Shown one piece after another: positions 33,629 through 42,093 of a DNA stretch of 64,000 nt. Both the position numbers and the translations under genes were made by a program. Under the pieces are notes generated by a model that saw nothing but the letters and a program-made list of their open reading frames with translations, was not told where the DNA came from and searched no databases. Position 1 is the first letter of the stretch. Each line of letters opens with the position of its first letter. The stretch comes from Nevskiaceae bacterium (GTDB lineage: Bacteria > Pseudomonadota > Gammaproteobacteria > Nevskiales > Nevskiaceae). The stretch covers positions 248,001 to 312,000 of the forward strand of contig SSEB01000003.1 in the NCBI GenBank assembly GCA_008012115.1. Direction: 5' to 3'.

Positions 33629-34048
33629 ATGACGCGACTGACCCTCACCCTGCTCTGCTGCAGCCTGGCCTTCGCCGCGCAGGCCGCCGATGTCTACAAG
33701 TGGAAGGACGCGCAGGGTCATGTGCACTACGGCGATCAGCCCAAGAACGGCTCCGAGAAAGTGAACGTGTCGCCGGCGAACAGCGAAGCCGAGGTCAAGG
33801 CCGGCGCCGATGCGGCGGCCCAGCGCGCGCAGAAGGTCCAGGACTGCGGCCGCAAGCGCGACCAGCTGAGCAGCTATCAGAGCGCGATCCGCATCGTCGA
33901 GAAGGATGCGCTGGGCAACGAGAAGGAATACAGCGAGGCCGAGCGCCAGAAGCTGATCGCGCTCAAGCAGAAGCAGATCGCCGAGCAGTGTGCGGACGTG
34001 CCGGCGGAAGACGCCAGGTCCAAATCCGACGCTCAGAACACGCCATAA
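33629..34048 (+). CDS. DUF4124-domain secreted protein
   Basis: 139 aa. A signal peptide (cleavage AAQAA) is followed by the DUF4124 motif DVYKWKDAQGHVHYGDQP (residues about 21-40), then a charged helical region with one cysteine pair (DCGRKR and EQCADV). DUF4124 is a small periplasmic domain, probably a peptidoglycan- or protein-binding module; function unknown. Convergent with speE; repeat element copy 5 begins 13 bp after the stop. Confidence 0.85.
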   Translation: MTRLTLTLLCCSLAFAAQAADVYKWKDAQGHVHYGDQPKNGSEKVNVSPANSEAEVKAGADAAAQRAQKVQDCGRKRDQLSSYQSAIRIVEKDALGNEKEYSEAERQKLIALKQKQIAEQCADVPAEDARSKSDAQNTP

Positions 34049-34060
34049 GGGCACCGACAC

Positions 34061-34176
34061 CGCCACCCGCTGGTGCAGGACAGGGCTCGCAAATTGTTAT
34101 AAAATATCTTACTAATTTGTATTCGTAAGATAAAATATAACAGTCTGGCCAGGCGTAACGGCGACAGCGGGTGCGG
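34061..34176. repeat. 116-bp concentric-palindrome element, copy 5
   Basis: Left arm CGCCACCCGCT (34061-34071), right arm AGCGGGTGCGG (34166-34176, degenerate in its last bases). The core from G34096 to C34141 lies within an inverted repeat, TGTTATAAAATATCTTAC against GTAAGATAAAATATAACA (34095-34142). Here 6 of 44 inner bases are G or C, the highest of the set, and most of them pair across the dyad. It lies between convergent DUF4124 and speE genes. Confidence 0.88.
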
Positions 34177-34253
34177 GCAAAACGGCGCTGCAAGGCCGCA
34201 AAAACGAGCCCGCCGGCGCTATGCACGGGCCGTACGCGACGGCCCGCCGCCCA

Positions 34254-35108
34254 TCACAGCAGGCTCAGCGCCTTCTTCACGTAGGTCGGCAGCGCGAACG
34301 CGGCCTTGTGCGTATCGACGTTGTAGAACTGGCAGTCCATCGCCGCGATCGCCTTGTCGTCCAGGCGTTGAGCCAGCGCGCCCTTCTGCTTGCAGGCGAT
34401 GGAGCCGGACCACCAGCCGCTCGGATAGATCACCTGCGGGAAGTGCAGCAGCGTGGTTTGCGCGAAGCCGGCGTCCTTCATCGCCAGGTGCATTTCCTGG
34501 ATCAGCTCCAGGTGCAGCAGCGGCGATTCCGATTGTTGCACCAGCATGCCGTCCGGCTTCAGTGCCTTGATGCAGTCGAGGTAGAACTTCTTGCCGAACA
34601 GGCCTTCGGCCGGGCCCACCGGGTCGGTGGAGTCGATGATGATCAGGTCGATGCTGCCGGGCCGGGCATCCTTCATCCACTGGATGCCGTCGCCGAAGAA
34701 CAGCGTCGCGCGCGGGTCCTTGTTCTTGTCGCACAGCTCGGGGAAATACTGCTCCGACAGGCGCGTCACGCGCTCGTCGATCTCCACCTGGGTGGCGGAC
34801 TGTACTTCCGGGTGCTTGAGCACCTCGCGCAGCGTGCCGCAGTCGCCGCCGCCGACGATCACCACGTTCTGCGGATTCGGGTGCGAGTTGAGCGCCGGGT
34901 GCGACATCATCTCGTGGTAGAGGAAATTGTCGCGCGTCGAGACCATGGTGCAGCCGTCGATGGTCATCAGCTTGCCGAAGGTCTCGGTATCCCAGATCTC
35001 GATCTGCTGGTAGGGGGTCTGTTCCGAATGCAGCTTCCTGGCCTTCAGCGAGAAGGCCGTGCCGGTTTTTTCGATGGCTTCGGTGAACCAGGTCTGGTCG
35101 AGGGACAT
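34254..35108 (-). CDS. speE: Polyamine aminopropyltransferase (spermidine synthase)
   Basis: 284 aa, standard. The SAM-type fold has VVIVGGGDCGTLREVLKH (decarboxylated-AdoMet binding), QVEIDERV, and the catalytic DSTDPVGPAEGLF loop; the N-terminal strand region has QIEIWDTETFGKLMTIDG. It transfers an aminopropyl group from decarboxylated S-adenosylmethionine to putrescine. The start MSLDQTWF at 35108 was chosen; an in-frame ATG at 35153 adds 15 residues with no similarity. It is divergent from speA, the enzyme that begins the same pathway. Confidence 0.95.
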   Translation of the reverse strand: MSLDQTWFTEAIEKTGTAFSLKARKLHSEQTPYQQIEIWDTETFGKLMTIDGCTMVSTRDNFLYHEMMSHPALNSHPNPQNVVIVGGGDCGTLREVLKHPEVQSATQVEIDERVTRLSEQYFPELCDKNKDPRATLFFGDGIQWMKDARPGSIDLIIIDSTDPVGPAEGLFGKKFYLDCIKALKPDGMLVQQSESPLLHLELIQEMHLAMKDAGFAQTTLLHFPQVIYPSGWWSGSIACKQKGALAQRLDDKAIAAMDCQFYNVDTHKAAFALPTYVKKALSLL

Positions 35109-35245
35109 GCGGGACGCTCCAACAAAGAGGGCGCGAGTATAAAGGCCGGCCATGACAAACGGGAGAAGTGGAGCGCGAGCGTTGGCAGCGTCAAAGCCTT
35201 AGAATTCGCGCGTTTTCCGCCATCTCTGAACTCCGGACGCCGACC

Positions 35246-37114
35246 ATGACCTGGACCGCCGCGCAGGCGCGCGAGCTGTACAACATCCCGCAGTGGGGCG
35301 AGGGTTACTTCGACGTGGCCGCCAGCGGCCATCTGCTGGTGCGGCCGTTCCGCGAGCGCTCGCCGGTCGCCATCGACCTCTACGAGCTGGCGCGCCGCCT
35401 GCCGCGCGAGGGACTGCAACTGCCGGTGCTGGTGCGCTTCAACAACATCCTGCATGACCGTGTCGACGCGCTCACCGGCGCCTTCGCGACGATGATCGAG
35501 GAGCTGGGCTACGAAGGCCGCTATACCGCGGTCTACCCGATCAAGGTCAACCAGCAGCGCAGCGTGGTCGAGGAGATCGTGCGCCACGGCGGCGCGCGCG
35601 TCGGCCTCGAGGCCGGCAGCAAGCCGGAGCTGGCGGCGGTGCTGGGCCTGGCGCCGGCCGGCAGCACCATCGTCTGCAACGGCTACAAGGACCGCGCCTA
35701 CATCCGCCGCGCGCTGATCGGCCAGAAGCTCGGCCACAAGGTCTATATCGTCGTCGAGAAGCCCTCGGAACTGCCGCTGGTGATCGAGGAGTCGCGCCGG
35801 CTCGGCGTGGCGCCGATGATCGGCCTGCGCGTGCGGCTGGCATCGATGTCGACCAGCACGCAGCAGAACACCGGCGGCGAGAAATCCAAGTTCGGGCTCG
35901 CCAGCCCTCAGGTGATCGAGGCGGTCGAGCAGATGCGCGCCGCCGGCCTGATCGACGCCGTGCGCATGGTGCACTTCCATCTCGGTTCGCAGGTCGCCAA
36001 CGTGCAGGACATCCAGCGCGGCATGCGCGAAGCGGCGCGCTTCTACGTCGAGCTGCGCGCGCTCGGTGCGCCGCTGGACGTGGTCGATGTCGGTGGTGGC
36101 CTGGGTGTCGATTACGAGGGCACGCGCTCGCGCAGCTACTGCTCGATGAACTACTCGCAGCGCGAGTACGCCCGCAACATCCTGCGCACGCTGATGGACG
36201 TCTGCGCCGAGGCCGGCCAGCCGCAGCCCGACGTGATCAGCGAATCCGGCCGCGCGCTCACCGCGCATCACGCCGTGCTGATCGCCAACGTCATCGACCA
36301 GGAAACCACGCCGGTTCAACAGCCGGCGCCGCCGGCCGACGCCGATCCCGCCATCCTGCATGACCTTCATGCGCTGCTGGGCGAGCTGGAGACGCGCGGT
36401 CCGCTGGAATGCCTGCACGACGCCGCCGCCAATCTGGCGGAGGCGCAGTCGCAGTACACCCACGGCCTGCTGACGCTGACGCAGCGCGCCTACGCCGAGA
36501 CCACGTATTACGCGGTGTGCCGCGCCATCCTGCCGAAGCTCGACGACAGCATCCGCGCGCATCGCGAGGCGCTGGACGAGCTGCGCGCCAAGCTGGCGGT
36601 GAAGTACTTCTGCAACTTCTCGGTGTTCCAGTCGATCCCGGATTCCTGGGCGATCGAGCAGGTGTTCCCGATCCTGCCGATCCACCGTCTCGACGAGCGC
36701 CCGGCGCTGCGCGCCAATCTCTGCGATCTCACCTGCGACTCCGACGGCCGCATCGATCATTACGTCGACCGTGGCGGTCTCGAGCCGACGCTGCCGGCGC
36801 ATGCGCTGAAGGCGGGCGAGGATTACCTGCTCGGCTTCTTCATGGTCGGCGCCTACCAGGAAATCCTCGGCGACATGCACAACCTGTTCGGCGACACCAA
36901 TGCCGTGAACGTGGTGCTGGATGACGGCGGCGGCTGGCGCCTGGAAGGCGCCGAGCAGGGCGACCGCACCGACGAGCTGCTGCGCTATGTGCACCTGGCG
37001 CCGGAGGAGCTGGCGCAGAGCTACCGCCGCAAATGCGAGGCCGCCGGCCTGCCGGCCGAGCTGCTGGCGGAGCTGGAGCAGGGCCTCTCCGGCTACACCT
37101 ATTTGTCAGGCTAG
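35246..37114 (+). CDS. speA: Biosynthetic arginine decarboxylase
   Basis: 622 aa, usual for SpeA. The PLP lysine is K100 in AVYPIKVNQQ; the alanine-racemase-type barrel continues with LEAGSKPELAAVL and HFHLGSQ; the C-terminal beta domain includes ISESGRALTAHHAVL. The enzyme makes agmatine from arginine, feeding putrescine and then SpeE. No speB or aguA is nearby. Start at 35246 (MTWTAAQA); divergent from speE with 137 bp between. Confidence 0.96.
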   Translation: MTWTAAQARELYNIPQWGEGYFDVAASGHLLVRPFRERSPVAIDLYELARRLPREGLQLPVLVRFNNILHDRVDALTGAFATMIEELGYEGRYTAVYPIKVNQQRSVVEEIVRHGGARVGLEAGSKPELAAVLGLAPAGSTIVCNGYKDRAYIRRALIGQKLGHKVYIVVEKPSELPLVIEESRRLGVAPMIGLRVRLASMSTSTQQNTGGEKSKFGLASPQVIEAVEQMRAAGLIDAVRMVHFHLGSQVANVQDIQRGMREAARFYVELRALGAPLDVVDVGGGLGVDYEGTRSRSYCSMNYSQREYARNILRTLMDVCAEAGQPQPDVISESGRALTAHHAVLIANVIDQETTPVQQPAPPADADPAILHDLHALLGELETRGPLECLHDAAANLAEAQSQYTHGLLTLTQRAYAETTYYAVCRAILPKLDDSIRAHREALDELRAKLAVKYFCNFSVFQSIPDSWAIEQVFPILPIHRLDERPALRANLCDLTCDSDGRIDHYVDRGGLEPTLPAHALKAGEDYLLGFFMVGAYQEILGDMHNLFGDTNAVNVVLDDGGGWRLEGAEQGDRTDELLRYVHLAPEELAQSYRRKCEAAGLPAELLAELEQGLSGYTYLSG

Positions 37115-37202
37115 ACCGGCGCTGCAGCCAAGGCGGGAGCCCTACGGCGTCGCTAGACTCCCCGCCGACGTGTGATTGCGCACCGGACACCGGGAGACCG
37201 CC

Positions 37203-38450
37203 ATGATGGAAAAACTTGTCAGCCGCGCCGCCCTGACCGGCGAGCGGGCGATCCAGTGGATCAGTATCGCCATCGAGCGGCAGCTGCAGACCGAAAATTT
37301 CATCGTCGCCAACCAGACGCCCTACGACGTCATCCACCGCAACGGCCTGCTCAGCGTGCGCCGCTATCCGCCGCTCGCGGACGACCACATCGTGGCGGGC
37401 GGCGAGACGATCCCGGTGCGGCGCGAGCAGCATCGCGTGCCGGTGCTGCTGGTGCCGCCGCTGGCGGCCGATCCGCTCAACTTCGATCTGTTCCCCAACC
37501 GCAGCCTGGTGCGCTTTCTGCTGGCCCACGGCTTCCGCGTCTACCTCGCCGACTTCGGCAGCCCGGAGCAGGAGCACTCGCACCTGGGGCTCGCCGACTA
37601 CGCCACCGGCATGCTGCCCGAAGCGCTGGCGCAGGTGCGCCAGGACAGCGGCGTCGAGGACGTGACGCTGTTCGGCTACTGCATGGGCGGCCTGTTCTGC
37701 CTGATCTACGCCGGCTGGTCGCACGATCCGAAGGTGCGCAACATCGTCACCGTCGCCAGCCCCATCGATTCCTTCCAGGCCGGTATCGCCGGCAAGCTGT
37801 GGCAGGCGATGCAGGCCCCGGCGCGGCTGGTGCGGCGCTACACCGGCTTTCGCATCCACAAGCTCGATCCGGCGCAGATGAACGTGCCGGGCTGGCTGGC
37901 GTCGCTGACCTTCAAGATGACCAACCCGCTGGGCACGCTGCAGGGGTATTTCGATCTGCTGCTCAATCTCTGGGACCGCGAGTTCGTCACCGAATACCAG
38001 ACCATGGCGACGTGGTTCAACAAGATGCACGACTACCCGGGCGGCATCGTGCAGGACATCGTCGTCCGCGTCGGCATCGACAACGCGCTGGCCAAGGGCA
38101 AGATCGCGCTGGGCCGCGCCGAGGACCGCGAGGCGCTGCTGCAGAAGATCGACTGCTCGCTGCTGGCCATCGCCGGCAAGACCGACAAGATCGTGACCAT
38201 CGAGGCGGCGAAGAAGGTCATGGACATCGTCGGCTCCACCGACAAGACCTTCTCGCTGGCGCCCGGCGGCCATGCCGGCGTGTTCGCCGGCAGCAAGGCG
38301 CCGATGACGACCTGGCGCATCGCCACCGACTGGCTGGCGACGCGCTCGGACTACGCGGCGGCGGCCAGCGACGGTGTCGCGCGTGCGCCAGCCAGGAAGC
38401 GCGCCAGCTCCCGCACGAAGCGCGCCGGCGCCTCGAAAGGCACGACGTGA
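37203..38450 (+). CDS. phaC: PHA synthase-family alpha/beta hydrolase
   Basis: 415 aa. The lipase-like box is GYCMGG with the nucleophile Cys160, the hallmark of polyhydroxyalkanoate synthases; the HHxxxD-like segments VYLADFGSPEQE and the C-terminal histidine LAPGGHAGVF follow, with AIAGKTDKIV holding the aspartate. Length and lack of a long N-terminal domain suggest a class III-like subunit or a PhaC-related protein rather than class I. The last 20 residues are Lys/Arg/Ser-rich. Its 3' end overlaps the next convergent gene by 100 bp. Confidence 0.85.
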   Translation: MMEKLVSRAALTGERAIQWISIAIERQLQTENFIVANQTPYDVIHRNGLLSVRRYPPLADDHIVAGGETIPVRREQHRVPVLLVPPLAADPLNFDLFPNRSLVRFLLAHGFRVYLADFGSPEQEHSHLGLADYATGMLPEALAQVRQDSGVEDVTLFGYCMGGLFCLIYAGWSHDPKVRNIVTVASPIDSFQAGIAGKLWQAMQAPARLVRRYTGFRIHKLDPAQMNVPGWLASLTFKMTNPLGTLQGYFDLLLNLWDREFVTEYQTMATWFNKMHDYPGGIVQDIVVRVGIDNALAKGKIALGRAEDREALLQKIDCSLLAIAGKTDKIVTIEAAKKVMDIVGSTDKTFSLAPGGHAGVFAGSKAPMTTWRIATDWLATRSDYAAAASDGVARAPARKRASSRTKRAGASKGTT

Positions 38451-39280
38451 CCGCAGTTGTGCACGCGCACCACGCGCGCGTGCGGCACGCAGTTGGCGAT
38501 CTCCAGCTGGCCTGAGGCGGGATACATCGTCGAGTTCATGCCGATCATCACCGTCATGGGCACGGTGACCGTCCTGAGGCTCGGCCGCCAGTCGTAATCG
38601 TCGTTGAGATACGAGTTGAGCGTATCCATGTAGACCGGCCAGTTCGCGGTCGGCGCGATGCGGCCCATGATGATTTCCTGTCGTGCCGGATGCCGCAGCA
38701 GGCGCCAGGCGCGGCTGTGGAAGCCGTAATCGAGGAAGTCCGCCAGCGTGCGGAACAGCGCGCGCCGCAGGTGCGCCGGCAGCTGCGCGTAAGGCGTTTC
38801 GCGGCCGCAGGCCAGCAGTTCGCGGGCGAGGCCCTGCCATTCGGCGAAGCGGCGTTCCTGGTCGGCGCCGAGCAGGCCGCCCTGCCAGTGCGCGTCGTTG
38901 CGCACGCAGGGCGACTGGTCGACGTTGAGATAGGCGTGCACGCGGTCGAAGCCGTAGAGGCGGTTGTATTGCAGGCTGGTGCAGGCGCCCATCGACAGGC
39001 CGGCGAGATGCACGCGGCCGAGGCGCAGGCCGTCCAGCAGATCGGCGAGGTCGTGCGCGTGCTGGTCGAGGATCGACGGCTGCGACAGCGGCAGCCGGTG
39101 CGAAAAGCCGAAGCCGCGCAGGTCCGGGATGACGAAGCGGTAGCGATGCGCCAGCGGCGCCACGAACGGCAGCCACATCGCCCCCTGCATGCCAAAGCCG
39201 TGCAGCAGCACGCAGGCCGGTCCGCGGCCGATGTCGTAGTAGTGCAGGCGTGCGCCGTCGCGCATCAGCAACTTGGGCAT
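38351..39280 (-). CDS. Alpha/beta hydrolase
   Basis: 309 aa. The oxyanion region is LLHGFGMQG, the nucleophile elbow GLSMGACTS (Ser about residue 96), and the catalytic histidine is in HNCGHVVPFEAP. The DLRGFGFSHRLP segment is typical of esterase/epoxide hydrolase relatives. Substrate unknown; its position against phaC raises the possibility of a role in PHA or acyl metabolism. The 3' end overlaps phaC on the other strand by 100 bp. Confidence 0.85.
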   Translation of the reverse strand: MPKLLMRDGARLHYYDIGRGPACVLLHGFGMQGAMWLPFVAPLAHRYRFVIPDLRGFGFSHRLPLSQPSILDQHAHDLADLLDGLRLGRVHLAGLSMGACTSLQYNRLYGFDRVHAYLNVDQSPCVRNDAHWQGGLLGADQERRFAEWQGLARELLACGRETPYAQLPAHLRRALFRTLADFLDYGFHSRAWRLLRHPARQEIIMGRIAPTANWPVYMDTLNSYLNDDYDWRPSLRTVTVPMTVMIGMNSTMYPASGQLEIANCVPHARVVRVHNCGHVVPFEAPARFVRELARFLAGARATPSLAAAA

Positions 39281-39373
39281 GCGGTTCTCCCTGTTTTCCC
39301 CGCGTCCAAGCCTAACGACAATCGCAATTATTGCCAGCGCGCCGCCGACATCGTCGGCCGTCAGTGCGCGCCG

Positions 39374-41539
39374 TCAGGCGATGCCCTGGCGCGACAGTTC
39401 CTCGGCCAGCAGATGCCGCGCGACGCGCGCTTCCAGGTTCTGCGGCGCGTCCAGCTTCATGCGCTGCAGATACGGCAGCGCGGCGTCCGGCGGGGCGGCG
39501 GCGGTCAGGGCGCCGAGCAGCAGCTTCCACTTTGGCGTGCCCGCCGCTCGCGCCTTCATGGCCTGCAGGCAGCGCGCCAGCGTTGCCTCCTCCGGCGTGA
39601 AATCGTTGCCGAAGGGATATTCCGGCAATAGCGTCTGCAGCGGCGTCAGCTTGTCGCGCAGACGCTCCGGCGTGTTGCTGCGGTACTGCGCCGGGATTTC
39701 GTAACGACCGTCGATCTTGCCGGCCTTCTTCGCCTGCTCCAGCAACGGCGCCTGGAAGCGCGAGTCGGCGACATTGAGCATCGCCGCGATGACTTCGCTG
39801 TCGGTCTTGCCGCGCAGGTCGGCGATGCCGTATTCGGTGATGACGATGTCGCGCAGGTGGCGCGGGATGGTGCAGTGGCCGTAGTTGAACACGATATTGC
39901 TGCTGGTGCCCTGTGCGGTGTCGCGCACCGCACGGATCAGCAGGATCGAACGGCCCTCCGGCAGCTGGTGCGCCATCGCCACGAAGTTGTACTGGCCGCC
40001 GACGCCCGAGATCACCTGGCCATTGTCGAGACCGTCCGACACCACCGCGCCGTTGAGCGTGGCCATGATGCCGGTGTTGACGAAACGCGCGTGACGGCGC
40101 TGCGCCTTGTACAGCCGCGGGTTGCGGTCGAGCTGGTTGACCTTGTCGACGCCGGTCATGCAGATGGCGTTGCGCTCCTCGTCCGGGAGCTGGCGCAGCC
40201 AGTCGTAGAAGGCGCGCGGCCCGAGAAAGAAGCCGGCGTGCAGCACCAGGCCGTTGCGCAGGCGCGGCCCCAGGCAGCGCGCCATCACCTGCCGCGACTG
40301 CGGATCGGCGACATTGGCGACGACGCGCGTGCCGTCGGGCGCGATCAGATGACCCAGCTCATAGCGCGTGTCGTCGGTGAAGAAGCCGTGATACCGCAGA
40401 ATCTCGAAGTCCTGCGTGCGCAGTACGCGTACGCCCAGCGCTTCCAGTTCGTCGAGCACCGCCGGCGTCAGGTGCTGCGGATCGCAGCGGCCGTCGTTGA
40501 TCAGCGTCTGCAGCGCCCAGAAATCGTAGACCTGCCGCTTGAGGATGCCGGTCCGGTGCAGCGGCATCAGGCCGTCGACGAACATCTCCGTGGAGCCGTA
40601 GAGCCCCTGGGCGAAAGGCGCGCGTCCGCCAGTGCGCTCGATCAGCGCGCCGTAGCGGGCGTCGATGTCCAGCGCGCCCAGCAGACGGCGGTAGTCGTCA
40701 TTGCGCTGGTGACGCAGCACTAGGCCGTGCACGACGGCGTCGCCCAGGGCGCCGATGCCGACCTGCAGCGTGCCGCCGTCCTGGATCAGCGCGGAGGTGT
40801 GCAGGCCGATGGCGTAGTCGGCCAGCCCCACCGGCGTCTTGGGCGTCGAGAACAGCGTGGTGGTAAAGCGCGGATGGTCGATCACGAGGTCGAATTCCTC
40901 GCCGCCGACCTCGGCATCGTGACCCATCCACGGCAGGTTCTGGTTGACCTGTGCCACCACCGCCACGCGCCGCTCGCCGCGCGCCTCGGCGGCGCGCAGC
41001 AGGGAGATCAGCTCCGGACTGGTGTCCGGGTTGCAGCTCAGGCTGTAGCGCGGTCCCTGTGCGGTATCACGCCGCGCCACGATCTGCGCCGCGACGTTGC
41101 AGCCCTGCTCGAACACATCGCGTGCGGCGAAGGTGTAGTTGGTGCTGATGTAGTGGTGCTGCGCATGGGCGTTGCCGAGCAGGCTGCCGGGGCGGAAGAA
41201 GAACTCGACGATCTTCACATTCGGCGGCAACTTTCTTTTACGCAGATCGGCGGCGTAGTGCAGATCGGGGCAGTCACCGAACACGCGTGCGAGAAAAGGC
41301 TCCAGGAACGCGCGCTCCAGCGGCGACGAGGGCGAGGGCTTCTCCAGCGTCAACGCGGTCAGGATCGTCAGCTTCAGCGAGGGATCGCGCTGGGCGCGCG
41401 CATACAGCGCGTTGACCAGCTCCACCGGCTTGCCCAGGCCCAGCGGCAAGCCGAGACGGATATCGCTGCCGACGCGGCGGATGAGGTCGTCGATGCAGAA
41501 TTCGAGATCGTCGGTGACGACGGGCCGCGATGGGGACAT
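39374..41539 (-). CDS. Acetyl-CoA hydrolase/transferase family protein
   Basis: 721 aa, longer than the usual 500-aa enzymes and matching the long variant of this family. The C-terminal CoA-transferase half has GVGGQYNFVAMAHQ, STNIVFNYGHCTIPRH-type sequence (here SSNIVFNYGHCTIP) and VVTEYGIADLRGK (ITEYGIADLRGK). The glutamate in TEYGIADLRG is in the expected region. The extra central part contains AYGSTEMFVDGLMPLH-type sequence (GLYGSTEMFVDG). It probably moves CoA between short acyl groups; substrate unknown. It precedes the alpha/beta hydrolase gene with a 93-bp gap. Confidence 0.85.
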   Translation of the reverse strand: MSPSRPVVTDDLEFCIDDLIRRVGSDIRLGLPLGLGKPVELVNALYARAQRDPSLKLTILTALTLEKPSPSSPLERAFLEPFLARVFGDCPDLHYAADLRKRKLPPNVKIVEFFFRPGSLLGNAHAQHHYISTNYTFAARDVFEQGCNVAAQIVARRDTAQGPRYSLSCNPDTSPELISLLRAAEARGERRVAVVAQVNQNLPWMGHDAEVGGEEFDLVIDHPRFTTTLFSTPKTPVGLADYAIGLHTSALIQDGGTLQVGIGALGDAVVHGLVLRHQRNDDYRRLLGALDIDARYGALIERTGGRAPFAQGLYGSTEMFVDGLMPLHRTGILKRQVYDFWALQTLINDGRCDPQHLTPAVLDELEALGVRVLRTQDFEILRYHGFFTDDTRYELGHLIAPDGTRVVANVADPQSRQVMARCLGPRLRNGLVLHAGFFLGPRAFYDWLRQLPDEERNAICMTGVDKVNQLDRNPRLYKAQRRHARFVNTGIMATLNGAVVSDGLDNGQVISGVGGQYNFVAMAHQLPEGRSILLIRAVRDTAQGTSSNIVFNYGHCTIPRHLRDIVITEYGIADLRGKTDSEVIAAMLNVADSRFQAPLLEQAKKAGKIDGRYEIPAQYRSNTPERLRDKLTPLQTLLPEYPFGNDFTPEEATLARCLQAMKARAAGTPKWKLLLGALTAAAPPDAALPYLQRMKLDAPQNLEARVARHLLAEELSRQGIA

Positions 41540-41616
41540 GCAGGCGCTCCAGAAGGGCGATGGCGATATGCGATTGTAGCGGCGCTGCGGTCACGTACTT
41601 CACTACACTATGCGTC

Positions 41617-41823
41617 ATGAGCGACCTCCTTCCCGTACCGCCGCCGGAACCCGCGCTGCCGCCGCAGCCGGAACGCCCCCTGGCCAACGACTGCTGCGGC
41701 GGCGGCTGCGCCGACTGCGTGTTCACGCTGTACGTGCGTGATCTCCGCGCCTGGGAGAAGGAAGTGAAGGAAATCCGCCGCCAGCACGCCGAACGGCTCG
41801 CGGCGCAACAGAACCCGGTCTGA
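41617..41823 (+). CDS. Small oxidoreductase-like domain protein
   Basis: 68 aa. A Pro-rich N-terminus precedes PLANDCCGGGCADCVFTLY, the cysteine cluster of the oxidoreductase-like domain family (PF09791), followed by a charged helix. The CC-x3-C-x2-C pattern may bind metal. Function unknown. Divergent from the acyl-CoA hydrolase/transferase gene by 77 bp. Repeat element copy 6 follows. Confidence 0.8.
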   Translation: MSDLLPVPPPEPALPPQPERPLANDCCGGGCADCVFTLYVRDLRAWEKEVKEIRRQHAERLAAQQNPV

Positions 41824-41856
41824 GCGCGTCGAAAGCCGCCCGCTCCGCGTCGGAGG

Positions 41857-41972
41857 CCGGACCCGCTACCGGCTTTTTCCCAGCAGAGGTTGTGATAATA
41901 AATTAATCAAATTAAAATTTGATTAATATATTTAAACATCGTTCGAGCGTCGCAGCCGGCTAGCGGGTGCCG
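41857..41972. repeat. 116-bp concentric-palindrome element, copy 6
   Basis: Left arm CCGGACCCGCT (41857-41867), right arm AGCGGGTGCCG (41962-41972); outer bases have drifted but the ACCCGCT/AGCGGGT heptamers are intact. The core runs from G41892 to C41937 with 3 of 44 inner bases G or C. Its centre (41902-41927) is a 26-bp dyad matching at 12 of 13 positions, ATTAATCAAATTA against AAATTTGATTAAT. It lies upstream of the sulfatase cluster, which it bounds on the left. Confidence 0.88.
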
Positions 41973-42093
41973 CTCGCGCCGTCGCAGCCGCGGCCTCACG
42001 CAGCGCTTTGGCATAACCAAAGCACACAAGATTCCTTCTCGCCGCCGCGGCGGCTGCATACGCTGGCGCCATTACAAAAATGATGGTGCTCGG

